50,041 nt of DNA from Daejeonella rubra (lineage in GTDB: Bacteria > Bacteroidota > Bacteroidia > Sphingobacteriales > Sphingobacteriaceae): the NCBI RefSeq assembly GCF_900103545.1, contig NZ_FNHH01000030.1, forward strand, positions 1 to 50,041, written 5' to 3'. Positions within the stretch are counted from its first letter, which is position 1; every line of letters starts with the position of its first letter. Positions 1 to 8,139 of this stretch are shown here, one piece after another. The notes under the pieces are model-generated. The model was not told the DNA's origin. It ran no database searches and saw only the letters and a program-made list of their open reading frames with translations. The position numbers were made by a program, and so were the translations under genes.

Positions 1-2
1 GT

Positions 3-137
3 AAAGTCGCTTCCGGAAAAAATAAAATGCTAATCTTAAATGCTATCAGAAACAAGTTAGTTCATAGGATATTTGCTGTTGTAAGAAATGGGGCTCCTTA
101 TCAACAAAATTATAAAAACCACTTGTTTATGTCATAG
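3..137 (+). CDS. IS110-family transposase, C-terminal end (cut by window edge)
   Basis: An open frame enters from the left edge and ends with TAG at 135-137, giving 44 residues. It contains GKNKMLILNAIRNKLVHRIF followed by a short Tyr-rich tail. This pattern (GKNKM, then NAxRNKLxxRIFA, then Y...Y..HL) is what I know from the extreme C-terminus of IS110/IS116-type transposases in Bacteroidota. The DEDD catalytic domain and the serine motif would lie left of the window, so activity cannot be judged. It is too short to distinguish an intact element from a remnant. Downstream, at 138-464, lie repeats and a palindrome. IS110 relatives often sit next to palindromic repeats. Confidence 0.65.
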   Translation, partial: KVASGKNKMLILNAIRNKLVHRIFAVVRNGAPYQQNYKNHLFMS

Positions 138-202
138 AAATCACCGCACCACAAGCCGATGTACATAAAAAAGATTGAAATCAATCTAATACGAATGTCA
201 TG

Positions 203-229
203 CCGAAACTTGCCCTTCAGCAGGCGAGG
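203..229 (+). repeat. Dispersed 27-nt repeat, copy 1
   Basis: This stretch contains a near-palindromic core, TGCCCTTCAGCAGG, preceded by CCGAAAC and followed by a GAGG tail. The reverse complement of 39099-39125 matches it with two differences in 27 positions. Neither copy lies in a gene. It looks like a small dispersed intergenic repeat; whether it is mobile or a conserved terminator hairpin cannot be told from two copies. Confidence 0.6.
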
Positions 230-245
230 AAAATCGTTAAACTAA

Positions 246-353
246 ATACAAATCACATAGGTATAAAGACTGATCGGTGAAAACACCAACCAGAGGGTAA
301 TACAAATCACATCGGCATAAAGAATGGTCAGTGAGACCACAGACCAGAGGGAA
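246..353. repeat. Two-copy tandem repeat, 54-bp period
   Basis: Copy 1 starts at 246 and copy 2 at 300. Both begin ATACAAATCACAT and end CCAGAGGG, exactly 54 nt apart. Copy 1 contains a perfect small hairpin, GGTG-AAAA-CACC, which is degraded in copy 2. The repeat lies about 110 nt downstream of the transposase stop, so it may be part of the IS right end or an IS target region; this is inference. Confidence 0.7.
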
Positions 354-391
354 TAAAAAAAGTTAAGTCCTCCTTGCTTGAATCATCCTGA

Positions 392-410
392 TCCTGAATC
401 AAGTTCAGGA
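392..410. repeat. Palindromic element TCCTGAA-N5-TTCAGGA
   Basis: A 7-bp perfect stem with a 5-nt loop (TCAAG), followed by two more copies of TTCAGGATGACT-like sequence at 404-432. This resembles the widespread small intergenic palindrome built on ATCCTGAA/TTCAGGAT found in many bacterial genomes. It sits about 55 nt beyond the carbonic anhydrase stop and could also end that transcript, although no strong T-run follows. Confidence 0.6.
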
Positions 411-464
411 TGACTCAGGTTCAGGATGACTTAGGAAAACTTAAATTTGATAATAGTTCAATAA

Positions 465-1175
465 TTATCTCACTCTGGATTCATCCAGTTTAAATATTTC
501 ACCGAGGTTTTCACTCGATTTTGCAGTAACCTGCAGATCTTTCACAAGCCCTGAATTCAAATCGATCACCCAGCCGTGGATCTCAAGGTCTTCTCTTTCA
601 CGCCATGCATTCTGCACGATGGTAGTTTTACATAAATTATAAACCTGTTCGATCACATTTAACTCAACAAGGCGGTTAACTTTTAGCTTTTCATCCGTGA
701 TTCTATCAAGTTCATTGCTATGCAAGCGATAAACATCCTTAATATGGCGAAGCCAGTTATCTATTAATCCGAATTGCTGGTTACTCAGAGCAGCAGCTAT
801 ACCACCACAACCATAATGTCCGGATACGATAACATGCTTAACTTTTAACACATTCACTGCATAATCCAGAACACTCAGCATATTCATATCCGAGTGAACA
901 CAAACGTTAGCAATATTACGGTGTACAAAAACCTGTCCGGGCCTGGTATTAGTTACTTCATTCGCCGGAACCCGGCTATCTGAACAACCTATCCAAAGCA
1001 CATCAGGCTCCTGTCCGGCAGCCAGTTTACTGAAATATTCAGGATCCTTTTCAGTTTCATTCTTCACCCAATCACGATTACCCTGAAGTAATTCTTCATA
1101 ACCACGTTTTTGTTTTTCGCTTCTCTCAGTTGACATTTCAGCTGCTTTTTCTTTATTATTCTTTCTAAAAAACAT
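465..1175 (-). CDS. can: Beta-class carbonic anhydrase
   Basis: Cytoplasmic zinc enzyme that interconverts CO2 and bicarbonate. The 236-residue product carries the beta-class signature CSDSRVPANEV with zinc ligand Cys64 and the Asp66-Arg68 pair. His120 and Cys123 (GHYGCGGI) complete the zinc site. Length is slightly above the usual 210-220 because of a charged N-terminal stretch; Met14 is an alternative start closer to family length. It follows the SulP transporter gene with only 2 nt between, so the two form an operon. The pairing suggests bicarbonate uptake or pH/CO2 homeostasis rather than sulfate transport, which is inferred from context. Confidence 0.95.
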   Translation of the reverse strand: MFFRKNNKEKAAEMSTERSEKQKRGYEELLQGNRDWVKNETEKDPEYFSKLAAGQEPDVLWIGCSDSRVPANEVTNTRPGQVFVHRNIANVCVHSDMNMLSVLDYAVNVLKVKHVIVSGHYGCGGIAAALSNQQFGLIDNWLRHIKDVYRLHSNELDRITDEKLKVNRLVELNVIEQVYNLCKTTIVQNAWREREDLEIHGWVIDLNSGLVKDLQVTAKSSENLGEIFKLDESRVR

Positions 1176-1177
1176 AG

Positions 1178-2785
1178 TTAATTATTTTTTGCCGGTTTAT
1201 AAATTAATTCTTTTAATCTGGGTACTTCATAATTATCGCGGATATTAACAATCTCGACAATTGTTCCTTTGGTATAGGCATTATGCTTGAAATTATGGAT
1301 GATCTCCAGAACATCCTTGTCAATGAACATAGAGTCGGTACCATCAATGATCACATCAGATTCCTTAGGTAAATTTGTTAGCGTATACTGTATTGCCGCT
1401 TTATTTAGAAATGAAACTTCCTGAGCAAGTTTGATTCGTATAACCTTTTTGCCACCATTTTGTTCAAACTTATAGAAATACGGGTTGCGTAAATTGGTAC
1501 GTAAAATATAAAACACACCGATAAGCATCCCTATAGCCACACCTTTAAGCAGATCGGTAAGAACGATAGCAATTACAGTAACAACAAATGGAATGAACTG
1601 ATCTTTACCATTTTTCCACATCTTCTTAAACAGGGCTATTTTGGCAAGTTTATAACCTGTAATTAATAGGATTGCAGCTAAACAAGCTAAAGGTATCTTG
1701 TTTAATAACATAGGAATAAATAACAAGGATAGAAGCAACCAGAAACCATGATAGATTGCACTCATTTTAGTCCGCCCACCAGAATTCACATTCACCGATG
1801 ACCTTACAATTACAGATGTCATTGGCAGGCCTCCCAGCATTCCACTGGTCATATTTCCAATACCCTGAGCCACAAGTTCCCTGTTTGTTGGTGAAACACG
1901 TTTTACCGGGTCAATCTTGTCGACAGCTTCAATACTCAGCAAAGTTTCAATACTTGCTACAATAGCAATAGTAAATGCAACCGTCCAAACATTCTGATTA
2001 CTTATTTGTGAGAAGTCAGGGAATGAAAATAGTCCGGTAAATTCACTAAAGGTGTTAACTACGGGTATGGTCACTAATTGCTCCGGACTTAAAGCCAGTC
2101 CGGTATTCTGAAATAAAATGGTCAGGATTATTCCTGCTGCAACAACCAGCACGGGTGCCGGAATTGCGCTCATCTTTTTTATTCTTGGCCAGAATATCAT
2201 GATCAGTAATGATAGAGAACTGATGATCAATGCTCCGTAACTGATCATATTCGAAGCGGCAACGATTGCAGAAAAGGTATTTTCATGATCAGCCTGAAAA
2301 AAGCTTTGATCTCCTTCAAAATCCGAATCAAATCCAACTGCATGAGGTAACTGCTTTAATATCAATATTATACCAATTGCGGCAAGCATCCCTTCAATTA
2401 CTGAGGAAGGAAAATAATTGGCAATAATTCCAGCTTTTAATATTCCAAAAACGATCTGAAGGATACCTGCAAGAACTACTGCAAGCAAAAATGTTTCGTA
2501 TGACCCAAGTGAAGCGATCGCCCCAAAAACAATAACCGTTAAACCAGCTGCCGGTCCGCTCACACTTAATTGTGAACCACTGATAGCAGAAACAACAATT
2601 CCACCGATTATTCCAGTTAAAACACCTGCAAAAAGTGGCGCACCTGAAGCAAGAGCAATACCCAGACATAAAGGTAATGCAACGAGAAATACGACGATAC
2701 TGGCAGGAAGATCTTTTTTTAAATTGGCACTTGAAAAGTATTTACCAATATCAAAAATGGCATTTTTACCTTTATCATTATTCAT
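1178..2785 (-). CDS. SulP-family inorganic anion transporter with STAS domain
   Basis: A 535-residue membrane protein. The N-terminal region starts at DLPASIVVFLVALPLCLGIA, runs through GVLTGIIGGIV and the SGPAAGLTVIVFG segment, and continues as many hydrophobic helices to about residue 430. This is the SulP/SLC26 transport fold. A soluble STAS domain occupies roughly residues 440-530 and contains VIIDGTDSMFID. SulP proteins move sulfate, bicarbonate or other anions. The directly following carbonic anhydrase gene favours bicarbonate. Substrate cannot be read from sequence alone. A promoter candidate lies about 100 nt upstream at 2882-2912. Confidence 0.92.
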   Translation of the reverse strand: MNNDKGKNAIFDIGKYFSSANLKKDLPASIVVFLVALPLCLGIALASGAPLFAGVLTGIIGGIVVSAISGSQLSVSGPAAGLTVIVFGAIASLGSYETFLLAVVLAGILQIVFGILKAGIIANYFPSSVIEGMLAAIGIILILKQLPHAVGFDSDFEGDQSFFQADHENTFSAIVAASNMISYGALIISSLSLLIMIFWPRIKKMSAIPAPVLVVAAGIILTILFQNTGLALSPEQLVTIPVVNTFSEFTGLFSFPDFSQISNQNVWTVAFTIAIVASIETLLSIEAVDKIDPVKRVSPTNRELVAQGIGNMTSGMLGGLPMTSVIVRSSVNVNSGGRTKMSAIYHGFWLLLSLLFIPMLLNKIPLACLAAILLITGYKLAKIALFKKMWKNGKDQFIPFVVTVIAIVLTDLLKGVAIGMLIGVFYILRTNLRNPYFYKFEQNGGKKVIRIKLAQEVSFLNKAAIQYTLTNLPKESDVIIDGTDSMFIDKDVLEIIHNFKHNAYTKGTIVEIVNIRDNYEVPRLKELIYKPAKNN

Positions 2786-2881
2786 AATGTAAGATTAATA
2801 AATGTGTATAAATACTCTAAATAGACCGAATAGACCGATAATTAAGTATTATGAAATGTTAAATTTTAAACCTCCCTAAAG

Positions 2882-2912
2882 CAAAATTTTAGTCTATTTA
2901 GCTTTTTTCAAT
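2882..2912 (-). promoter_or_regulatory. Candidate Bacteroidota promoter of the sulP-can operon
   Basis: Read on the minus strand, ATTG is followed by 19 nt and then AAATTTTG. The Bacteroidota consensus is TTTG-N19-TAnnTTTG; spacing is exact and each box has one mismatch. It would give a leader of about 95 nt. A tandem AATAGACCG pair lies within that leader near 2825-2845. Confidence 0.4.
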
Positions 2913-3024
2913 ACCAGTATTTCAACCAGATCAAACAGAAAATAAATAATGAGTTAATGATCAGATAAATGATCAGACTCAAATTTCAATTATTAGAAGG
3001 AAGAAGAGGAGTAATTTCGAACGC

Positions 3025-3360
3025 CTAGCAGTTCGGGGGTGGAGTTGGGATTGTAGGATAGAATGCTTCGATATGATAATCCTGCATTGCAATATATTCT
3101 TTATTAGCTATAAGTTTATGTGGCTGCTCGAAGTTAAATTTATACAAGCCACTTAGCCACTCACCCTTATTCAGAGAGTCCTTTGCCTGATCAGCACCTT
3201 TAGATGAATGTGTTTCGATCTCCAATTGCATGATCACCGCATTCACGATCTTACTGTCAAGATGGTCGGCAAGCAAAGGTGCAATGGAAATAACCATCTT
3301 GATAAAGAAGATGAATAAAAATACAATACTGAATATTAGCCTGGCTAATTCTTTTTTCAT
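3025..3360 (-). CDS. Hypothetical small membrane-anchored protein
   Basis: 111 residues. One hydrophobic segment at about residues 8-32 (ARLIFSIVFLFIFFIKMV) is followed by a polar domain ending in the proline-rich tail PTIPTPPPNC. I recognise this shape (N-terminal transmembrane helix, C-terminal PTPPPN-like tail) from uncharacterised Bacteroidota proteins but cannot name a function. The codons look normal and the start ATG is clear. It stands alone between sulP (239 nt) and the porin (132 nt), both on the same strand. Confidence 0.6.
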   Translation of the reverse strand: MKKELARLIFSIVFLFIFFIKMVISIAPLLADHLDSKIVNAVIMQLEIETHSSKGADQAKDSLNKGEWLSGLYKFNFEQPHKLIANKEYIAMQDYHIEAFYPTIPTPPPNC

Positions 3361-3492
3361 CTGTATGGTTATATCAATTAAGCTATTAGTTAAAAGAAAG
3401 GCGAAGTTATGAAATAATGTGCTTCACAGGTCAATGATTTAGAAAACCAACAAAAGAATTACAATGATTTAACATTGCCCGGAATTGAACTT

Positions 3493-4686
3493 TTAAATTC
3501 CAAGCTCAAATTGTGTCAATACACCCCAGCGGTTTCCTGAATGAGAAAATGCATAATTACCATCAACAGCCATATAATTGAGATTTAACTGCATTTTTAC
3601 TCTGTGTTTATTAAAATATTTTGTTGTACCCATCTCCAGAATATTTTTCCGGGATTCATTTGCCAGGATCTTAACTGATGGAGTTAAACGGGAATAACGA
3701 AAAGCAAGTTCAAGATTTTTTGGGAATATATACGAAAACTGATGATTGATTCCATCGCCTGTAAAGGCATACCTTAAACTACCTGATAAATTATAAGTTA
3801 ATGGATCATCCACATGCCTTTTAATGTATTCAACAGAATAAGCCCAGCCTCTGTATTTTCCAATTGCATCGATCATCCAGGTTGCCATATCAACAGGTCT
3901 GTAAAGCTCTTTCCCTAGTTGCCCTCCTGTTCTGTTGGTTTTTTTGTTCATGCTGTATCCTGCAGCAATAGAAATTTTCGGTTTAGGCTCGCGCTCAAGA
4001 TCACCTTCTGAATAATCACCCCCCCCCGTAAACTCACCCAATGGCAATAATTCAACCCTGCCAGTATATGCCAGCCCATCATCTGTTGAGTTAACACTTC
4101 TACCTTCTCCTGTAGTGATTGCTCCCTTCAAGTGATAATCCATTTCTCCGATCTTATTATGATAATAGGCCTTGAGACCGAAATCACGATCGATTGTCAT
4201 TGCTCCATTTACTATGGAACGATCAGCAAACTGCAGTTGACCTGATGAGTTTACACGCTGCCTGTTGCCCGGCAGTTTATTTTGCCCGAATCCAACATAG
4301 AATTTAGGAGTAAAATGATAAAATATGATCGCATCGCGTACAATGTTTGCAATACCTGTATTATCTACATCCTGATCACCCCGGGTAAAAGCCAGCTGAA
4401 TGCTGTATGTTAACTTAGGGTTCATGATAAATCCGTCGACACGCATTCTTAATCTGCGGACACGGGCATCATATTCATTAAAACTGAGATCAGTGCCGGA
4501 AATGGTATTTGCCCCCAGTCTGTTTTGCATTCTAAACCGAAAATTTATATAGAATGAGGTATCCGGTGACATAAATTGCACCCCTTTGAAGTCAGCGATC
4601 ATTGCCTTCTCATCCCTTTCTCCTTGTCCGAAAACACTCAGAGAAAAAAGCGAAAACCCTATAAAGAAAATTATCCTGGAACTCAT
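3493..4686 (-). CDS. Outer-membrane porin, phosphate-selective (OprO/OprP) type
   Basis: 397 residues with a signal peptide of about 20 residues (ending SVFGQ). The mature part opens with FYINFRFRMQNRLG and RVRRLRMRVDGFI, alternates charged and aromatic residues typical of beta strands, and contains the KFYVGFGQNKLPGNRQ stretch characteristic of the phosphate-selective porin O/P family. It probably forms a barrel for anion or phosphate uptake; selectivity is inference. The coding strand carries nine consecutive G (4019-4027 on the plus strand as C9) encoding Thr-Gly-Gly-Gly, a candidate slippage site. The protein is in frame in this sequence. Confidence 0.82.
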   Translation of the reverse strand: MSSRIIFFIGFSLFSLSVFGQGERDEKAMIADFKGVQFMSPDTSFYINFRFRMQNRLGANTISGTDLSFNEYDARVRRLRMRVDGFIMNPKLTYSIQLAFTRGDQDVDNTGIANIVRDAIIFYHFTPKFYVGFGQNKLPGNRQRVNSSGQLQFADRSIVNGAMTIDRDFGLKAYYHNKIGEMDYHLKGAITTGEGRSVNSTDDGLAYTGRVELLPLGEFTGGGDYSEGDLEREPKPKISIAAGYSMNKKTNRTGGQLGKELYRPVDMATWMIDAIGKYRGWAYSVEYIKRHVDDPLTYNLSGSLRYAFTGDGINHQFSYIFPKNLELAFRYSRLTPSVKILANESRKNILEMGTTKYFNKHRVKMQLNLNYMAVDGNYAFSHSGNRWGVLTQFELGI

Positions 4687-4701
4687 TTAATTTTTTTCAG
4701 C

Positions 4702-4709
4702 CAAATTTA
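4702..4709 (-). promoter_or_regulatory. Possible -7 box of the porin gene
   Basis: On the minus strand the sequence reads TAAATTTG, matching TAnnTTTG. It lies only about 16 nt before the porin ATG, which would leave a very short leader, and no good TTTG is seen at the expected distance. Weak candidate. Confidence 0.25.
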
Positions 4710-4885
4710 GCATTATTAAAACAATTTGTAATTGCCCATTGATGAATTGTAAAGCAATTGAACACTGTATCCTAAATATTCAATCACATGAATGTAAACA
4801 AAGGAAAACAGCTGTTTTGTACGATTCCTTTATTCAATTTTTAGTAATTTCACCCCTAATGACCAATTAAATAAACCTGCATATT

Positions 4886-6427
4886 TTGAACGATAAAATA
4901 GAAATTTTAAGAAAGAAGCAAGAAGAAGCCCTTTTGGGCGGAGGTAAGGCCAGAATTGAAAGCCAGCATAAAAAGGGCAAGCTTACTGCCAGGGAGCGAT
5001 TGCATTTTTTATTGGATGAAGGTTCGTTTGAAGAGATCGGCATGCTGGTTATGCACCGTTCTACTGACTTCGGTATGGAAAAGGAACGTTATCCCGGAGA
5101 TGGAGTAGTAACCGGATATGGTACGATCAATGGCCGGCTTGTTTATGTCTTCTCACAGGATTTTTCGGTTTTCGGAGGTTCTCTTTCTGAAACTCATGCT
5201 GAAAAGATCTGCAAGATCATGGATCTGGCTATGAAAAACGGTGCTCCGGTTATCGGATTAAATGATTCCGGAGGAGCCCGAATTCAGGAAGGTGTGGTTT
5301 CTCTGGGAGGTTATGCCGACATCTTTTATAAAAACACCATGGCTTCGGGAGTAGTTCCACAACTGTCGGCAATCATGGGTCCCTGTGCGGGCGGTGCAGT
5401 TTATTCGCCGGCCATAACAGACTTTGTTCTCATGGTAGAAAATACTTCCTACATGTTTGTTACCGGACCCAATGTGGTTAAAACAGTCACCCATGAAATT
5501 GTGAGCTCTGAAGATCTGGGGGGAGCATCGGCACATTCTACTAAATCAGGTGTCACACATTTTGCCTGCAGCAATGAGCTTGATGCGATCAATCATATTA
5601 AAAAACTTTTGGGATACATGCCGCAGAACTGTGAGGAAAACACTCCGGCCTATGCATATGAGCCCGGTGATGAGCTGAGACTTAAACTGAATGACATCAT
5701 TCCTGAAAATAATTCCCAGCCTTATGATATCCGTGAAGTAATCACGGAGCTGGCCGATGAAGCCTCTTTCCTTGAAGTCCATAAAGATTTTGCTGAAAAT
5801 ATCGTCGTTGGCTTTGCCCGACTGGCGGGAAGAAGTATTGGTATTGTGGCAAATCAGCCTGCATTTTTAGCAGGTGTACTGGATATCAATTCGTCTGTAA
5901 AAGGTGCACGGTTTGTACGCTTTTGCGACAGCTTTAATATACCCTTGCTGGTTCTGGAAGATGTTCCCGGCTTCCTGCCCGGTACAGATCAGGAATGGAA
6001 TGCTATCATTACCAATGGCGCTAAACTATTATATGCATTCTGTGAGGCTACGGTCCCAAGGATCACCGTGATCACCAGAAAGGCCTATGGAGGCGCTTAT
6101 GATGTGATGAATTCAAAGCATATCGGTGCTGATATGAATTATGCATGGCCAAGTGCAGAGATCGCAGTAATGGGTGCAAAAGGAGCTGCTGAGATCATTT
6201 TCAAGAAGGAGATAGCTGCGGCCGATGATCCGAATGCGAGCTGGATCGAGAAGGAAAAGGAATATTCAGATATTTTCGCAAACCCTTACCGTGCAGCAGA
6301 AAGGGGATTCATTGACGAAGTGATCGAACCCTCCGAAACAAGAAAAAAACTTATTAAAGCATTCAAAATGCTTGAAAACAAGGTGGTTAACAACCCGAGG
6401 AAGAAGCATGGGAATATTCCATTGTAG
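4886..6427 (+). CDS. pccB: Acyl-CoA carboxylase, carboxyltransferase (beta) subunit, propionyl-CoA carboxylase type
   Basis: 513 residues, the normal length for PccB/MmdA-type carboxyltransferases that move CO2 from biotin to propionyl-CoA or a related acyl-CoA. The two crotonase-like halves are clear: residues 1-260 with LNDSGGARIQEGVVSLGGYA and MGPCAGGAVYSPA, and 270-513 with LEDVPGFLPGTDQE and the KAYGGAYDVM oxyanion region. The start is TTG: the next upstream in-frame codon of note is a stop (4868-4870), and the conserved N-terminus begins immediately. Biotin carboxylase and biotin carrier subunits are not in the window, so PccB versus methylmalonyl-CoA decarboxylase alpha (MmdA) stays open. 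It heads a short operon with the next two genes. Confidence 0.9.
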   Translation: MNDKIEILRKKQEEALLGGGKARIESQHKKGKLTARERLHFLLDEGSFEEIGMLVMHRSTDFGMEKERYPGDGVVTGYGTINGRLVYVFSQDFSVFGGSLSETHAEKICKIMDLAMKNGAPVIGLNDSGGARIQEGVVSLGGYADIFYKNTMASGVVPQLSAIMGPCAGGAVYSPAITDFVLMVENTSYMFVTGPNVVKTVTHEIVSSEDLGGASAHSTKSGVTHFACSNELDAINHIKKLLGYMPQNCEENTPAYAYEPGDELRLKLNDIIPENNSQPYDIREVITELADEASFLEVHKDFAENIVVGFARLAGRSIGIVANQPAFLAGVLDINSSVKGARFVRFCDSFNIPLLVLEDVPGFLPGTDQEWNAIITNGAKLLYAFCEATVPRITVITRKAYGGAYDVMNSKHIGADMNYAWPSAEIAVMGAKGAAEIIFKKEIAAADDPNASWIEKEKEYSDIFANPYRAAERGFIDEVIEPSETRKKLIKAFKMLENKVVNNPRKKHGNIPL

Positions 6428-6438
6428 ATAAATTTCAT

Positions 6439-6855
6439 ATGGCGCATATTGAGCAAATATCCCATGAATTAACCTGGCGTATCCGCAGAGATGTTTTGTA
6501 TCCGGGACAGCCTTTAGACAAAATCAGGCTGGCTAATGATGAAAATGGAATGCATCTGGGACTATTTGATCAAAACAAACTGATCAGTGTACTTTCATTT
6601 TTTAAAAATGAAAATTCCATACAATTCAGAAAGTTCGCGACTCTGGAACCTTATCAGCGACAAGGTTATGGTACTGAATTATTAAATTATTTACTGAAAA
6701 TATCAGTAGCTGAGAATTATGAACGTGTTTGGTGCAATGCCCGCAAAAATGCTTCAGGATTTTATAGTAAATTTGGATTTACAGAAACAGAGCATTCCTT
6801 CCAAAAGGATGGACATGATTTCGTGATCATGGAGAAAATATTAAAAACTATATAA
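6439..6855 (+). CDS. GNAT-family N-acetyltransferase
   Basis: 138 residues with the GNAT acetyl-CoA binding signature: FRKFATLEPYQRQGYGTELL carries the Q/R-x-x-G-x-G motif A, followed by the motif B-like RVWCNARKNASGFYSKFGF. Substrate is unknown; GNATs of this size acetylate amines on small molecules or proteins. The gene sits 11 nt after pccB and 4 nt before the M42 peptidase, so it is probably co-transcribed with both. Confidence 0.85.
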   Translation: MAHIEQISHELTWRIRRDVLYPGQPLDKIRLANDENGMHLGLFDQNKLISVLSFFKNENSIQFRKFATLEPYQRQGYGTELLNYLLKISVAENYERVWCNARKNASGFYSKFGFTETEHSFQKDGHDFVIMEKILKTI

Positions 6856-6859
6856 GAAA

Positions 6860-7966
6860 ATGGCAAAAAATAAAGAGCATAAACATATCCCTGTGGTTAC
6901 TAAAAAATCACTGGCATTTTTTGAAAAATACATCAATAATCCATCTCCAACAGGATTTGAATGGGAAGGACAACGACTATGGCTGGACTATATCAAACCT
7001 TATATTGATGAGCATATGGTTGATAATTATGGTACCGCAGTTGCGGTAATCAATCCGAAAGCTAAGTTCAAGGTAGTGATCGAAGCGCATGCTGATGAGA
7101 TCTCCTGGTTCGTGAATTATATCACAAAAGATGGATTGATCTATGTCATCAGAAATGGCGGCTCCGACCATCAGATAGCACCTTCAAAACGGGTGAATAT
7201 CCATACCGACAAAGGAATTGTTAAGGCAGTATTCGGCTGGCCTGCAATTCATACACGCAGTGGCGAGAAAGAAGAAGCACCGACTTTAAAGAACATATTT
7301 CTTGATTGCGGTTGTACCAGCAGCGAAGAAGTTGAAAAACTTGGTATCCATGTAGGTTGTGTTATTACTTATGAGGATGAATTTATGGTCTTAAATGATC
7401 GCTATTATGTTGGTCGCGCTCTTGATAACCGTGCAGGTGGATTTATGATCGCTGAAGTTGCCCGTTTATTGTCAGAGAATAAGAAAACATTACCATTCGG
7501 TTTATATATTGTAAACTCTGTACAGGAAGAGATCGGCCTTCGTGGTGCCGAAATGATCGCTCATAGGATAAAACCAAATATTGCGATCGTTACCGATGTT
7601 ACCCATGATACCCAGACACCTATGATCAGCAAGATCACACAGGGCGACCTTGCATGCGGAAAGGGCCCGGTTGTTTCCTATGCACCTGCCGTACAAACCA
7701 ATCTGAATAAATTACTGATCAAGGCTGCTGAAGCTAATAATATCCCGTTTCAGCGTCAGGCATCTTCCAGATCAACAGGAACAGATACGGATGCTTTTGC
7801 ATATTCAAATGACGGAGTAGTTTCTGCACTGATATCCCTGCCATTACGATATATGCATACCACAGTTGAAATGATCCATAAAGAAGACGTTGACAACGTG
7901 ATCCGGCTTATTTACGAATCTCTGCTTAGCATTAAAGTTGATCAGGATTTCAGATCAGTAAAATAG
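6860..7966 (+). CDS. M42-family metallopeptidase (glutamyl/deblocking aminopeptidase type)
   Basis: 368 residues, standard M42 length; these enzymes form large dodecameric aminopeptidase complexes in the cytoplasm. Expected metal ligands are visible: His77 and Asp79 (EAHADEIS), the bridging Asp189 (RALDNRAGG), Glu223-Glu224 (VQEEIGLRGA), Asp246 and His333 (RYMHTTVEM). The RSTGTDTDAF stretch is also typical. No signal peptide. Exact specificity cannot be assigned. A long imperfect inverted repeat (7999-8111) separates it from the next gene. Confidence 0.92.
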   Translation: MAKNKEHKHIPVVTKKSLAFFEKYINNPSPTGFEWEGQRLWLDYIKPYIDEHMVDNYGTAVAVINPKAKFKVVIEAHADEISWFVNYITKDGLIYVIRNGGSDHQIAPSKRVNIHTDKGIVKAVFGWPAIHTRSGEKEEAPTLKNIFLDCGCTSSEEVEKLGIHVGCVITYEDEFMVLNDRYYVGRALDNRAGGFMIAEVARLLSENKKTLPFGLYIVNSVQEEIGLRGAEMIAHRIKPNIAIVTDVTHDTQTPMISKITQGDLACGKGPVVSYAPAVQTNLNKLLIKAAEANNIPFQRQASSRSTGTDTDAFAYSNDGVVSALISLPLRYMHTTVEMIHKEDVDNVIRLIYESLLSIKVDQDFRSVK

Positions 7967-7998
7967 GTTTGAACTGTATTAATAGGTTGTAATATTAA

Positions 7999-8111
7999 AG
8001 CTGAGGGTAAAGCGCATAGGGTATAATTTTATTGATCAGTTTTGGGTAATGGATCATCATTTCGTATTCAATTCTTCAATAAAAAAAACACTACGCCCTT
8101 TATTCTCAGCT
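7999..8111. repeat. Imperfect long-armed inverted repeat between M42 and S9 peptidase genes
   Basis: Left arm 7999-8020 (AGCTGAGGGTAAAGCGCATA) and right arm 8089-8111 (complement of AGCTGAGAATAAAGGGCG) are complementary at most positions, with roughly 68 nt between them. The word AAAGC-like composition recalls the element at 25610-25696. It begins 33 nt after the M42 stop and ends 28 nt before the next start. It may be a read-through hairpin or a member of the degenerate-arm family described in the findings. Confidence 0.55.
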
Positions 8112-8139
8112 CCCAGGCCAATAAATTCTAAAAAACTGA

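Larger units (their letters stand above)
138..464. other. Gene-free gap with repeats between transposase end and carbonic anhydrase
   Basis: No coding frame is convincing here. The gap holds a 27-nt motif (203-229) that recurs inverted at 39099-39125, a two-copy 54-bp tandem repeat (246-353), and a palindrome at 392-410. It lies between the transposase end on the plus strand and the stop of the minus-strand carbonic anhydrase gene, so part of it may be the right end of the IS element and part the 3' UTR/terminator of the sulP-can operon. I could not place an IS boundary. Confidence 0.6.
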
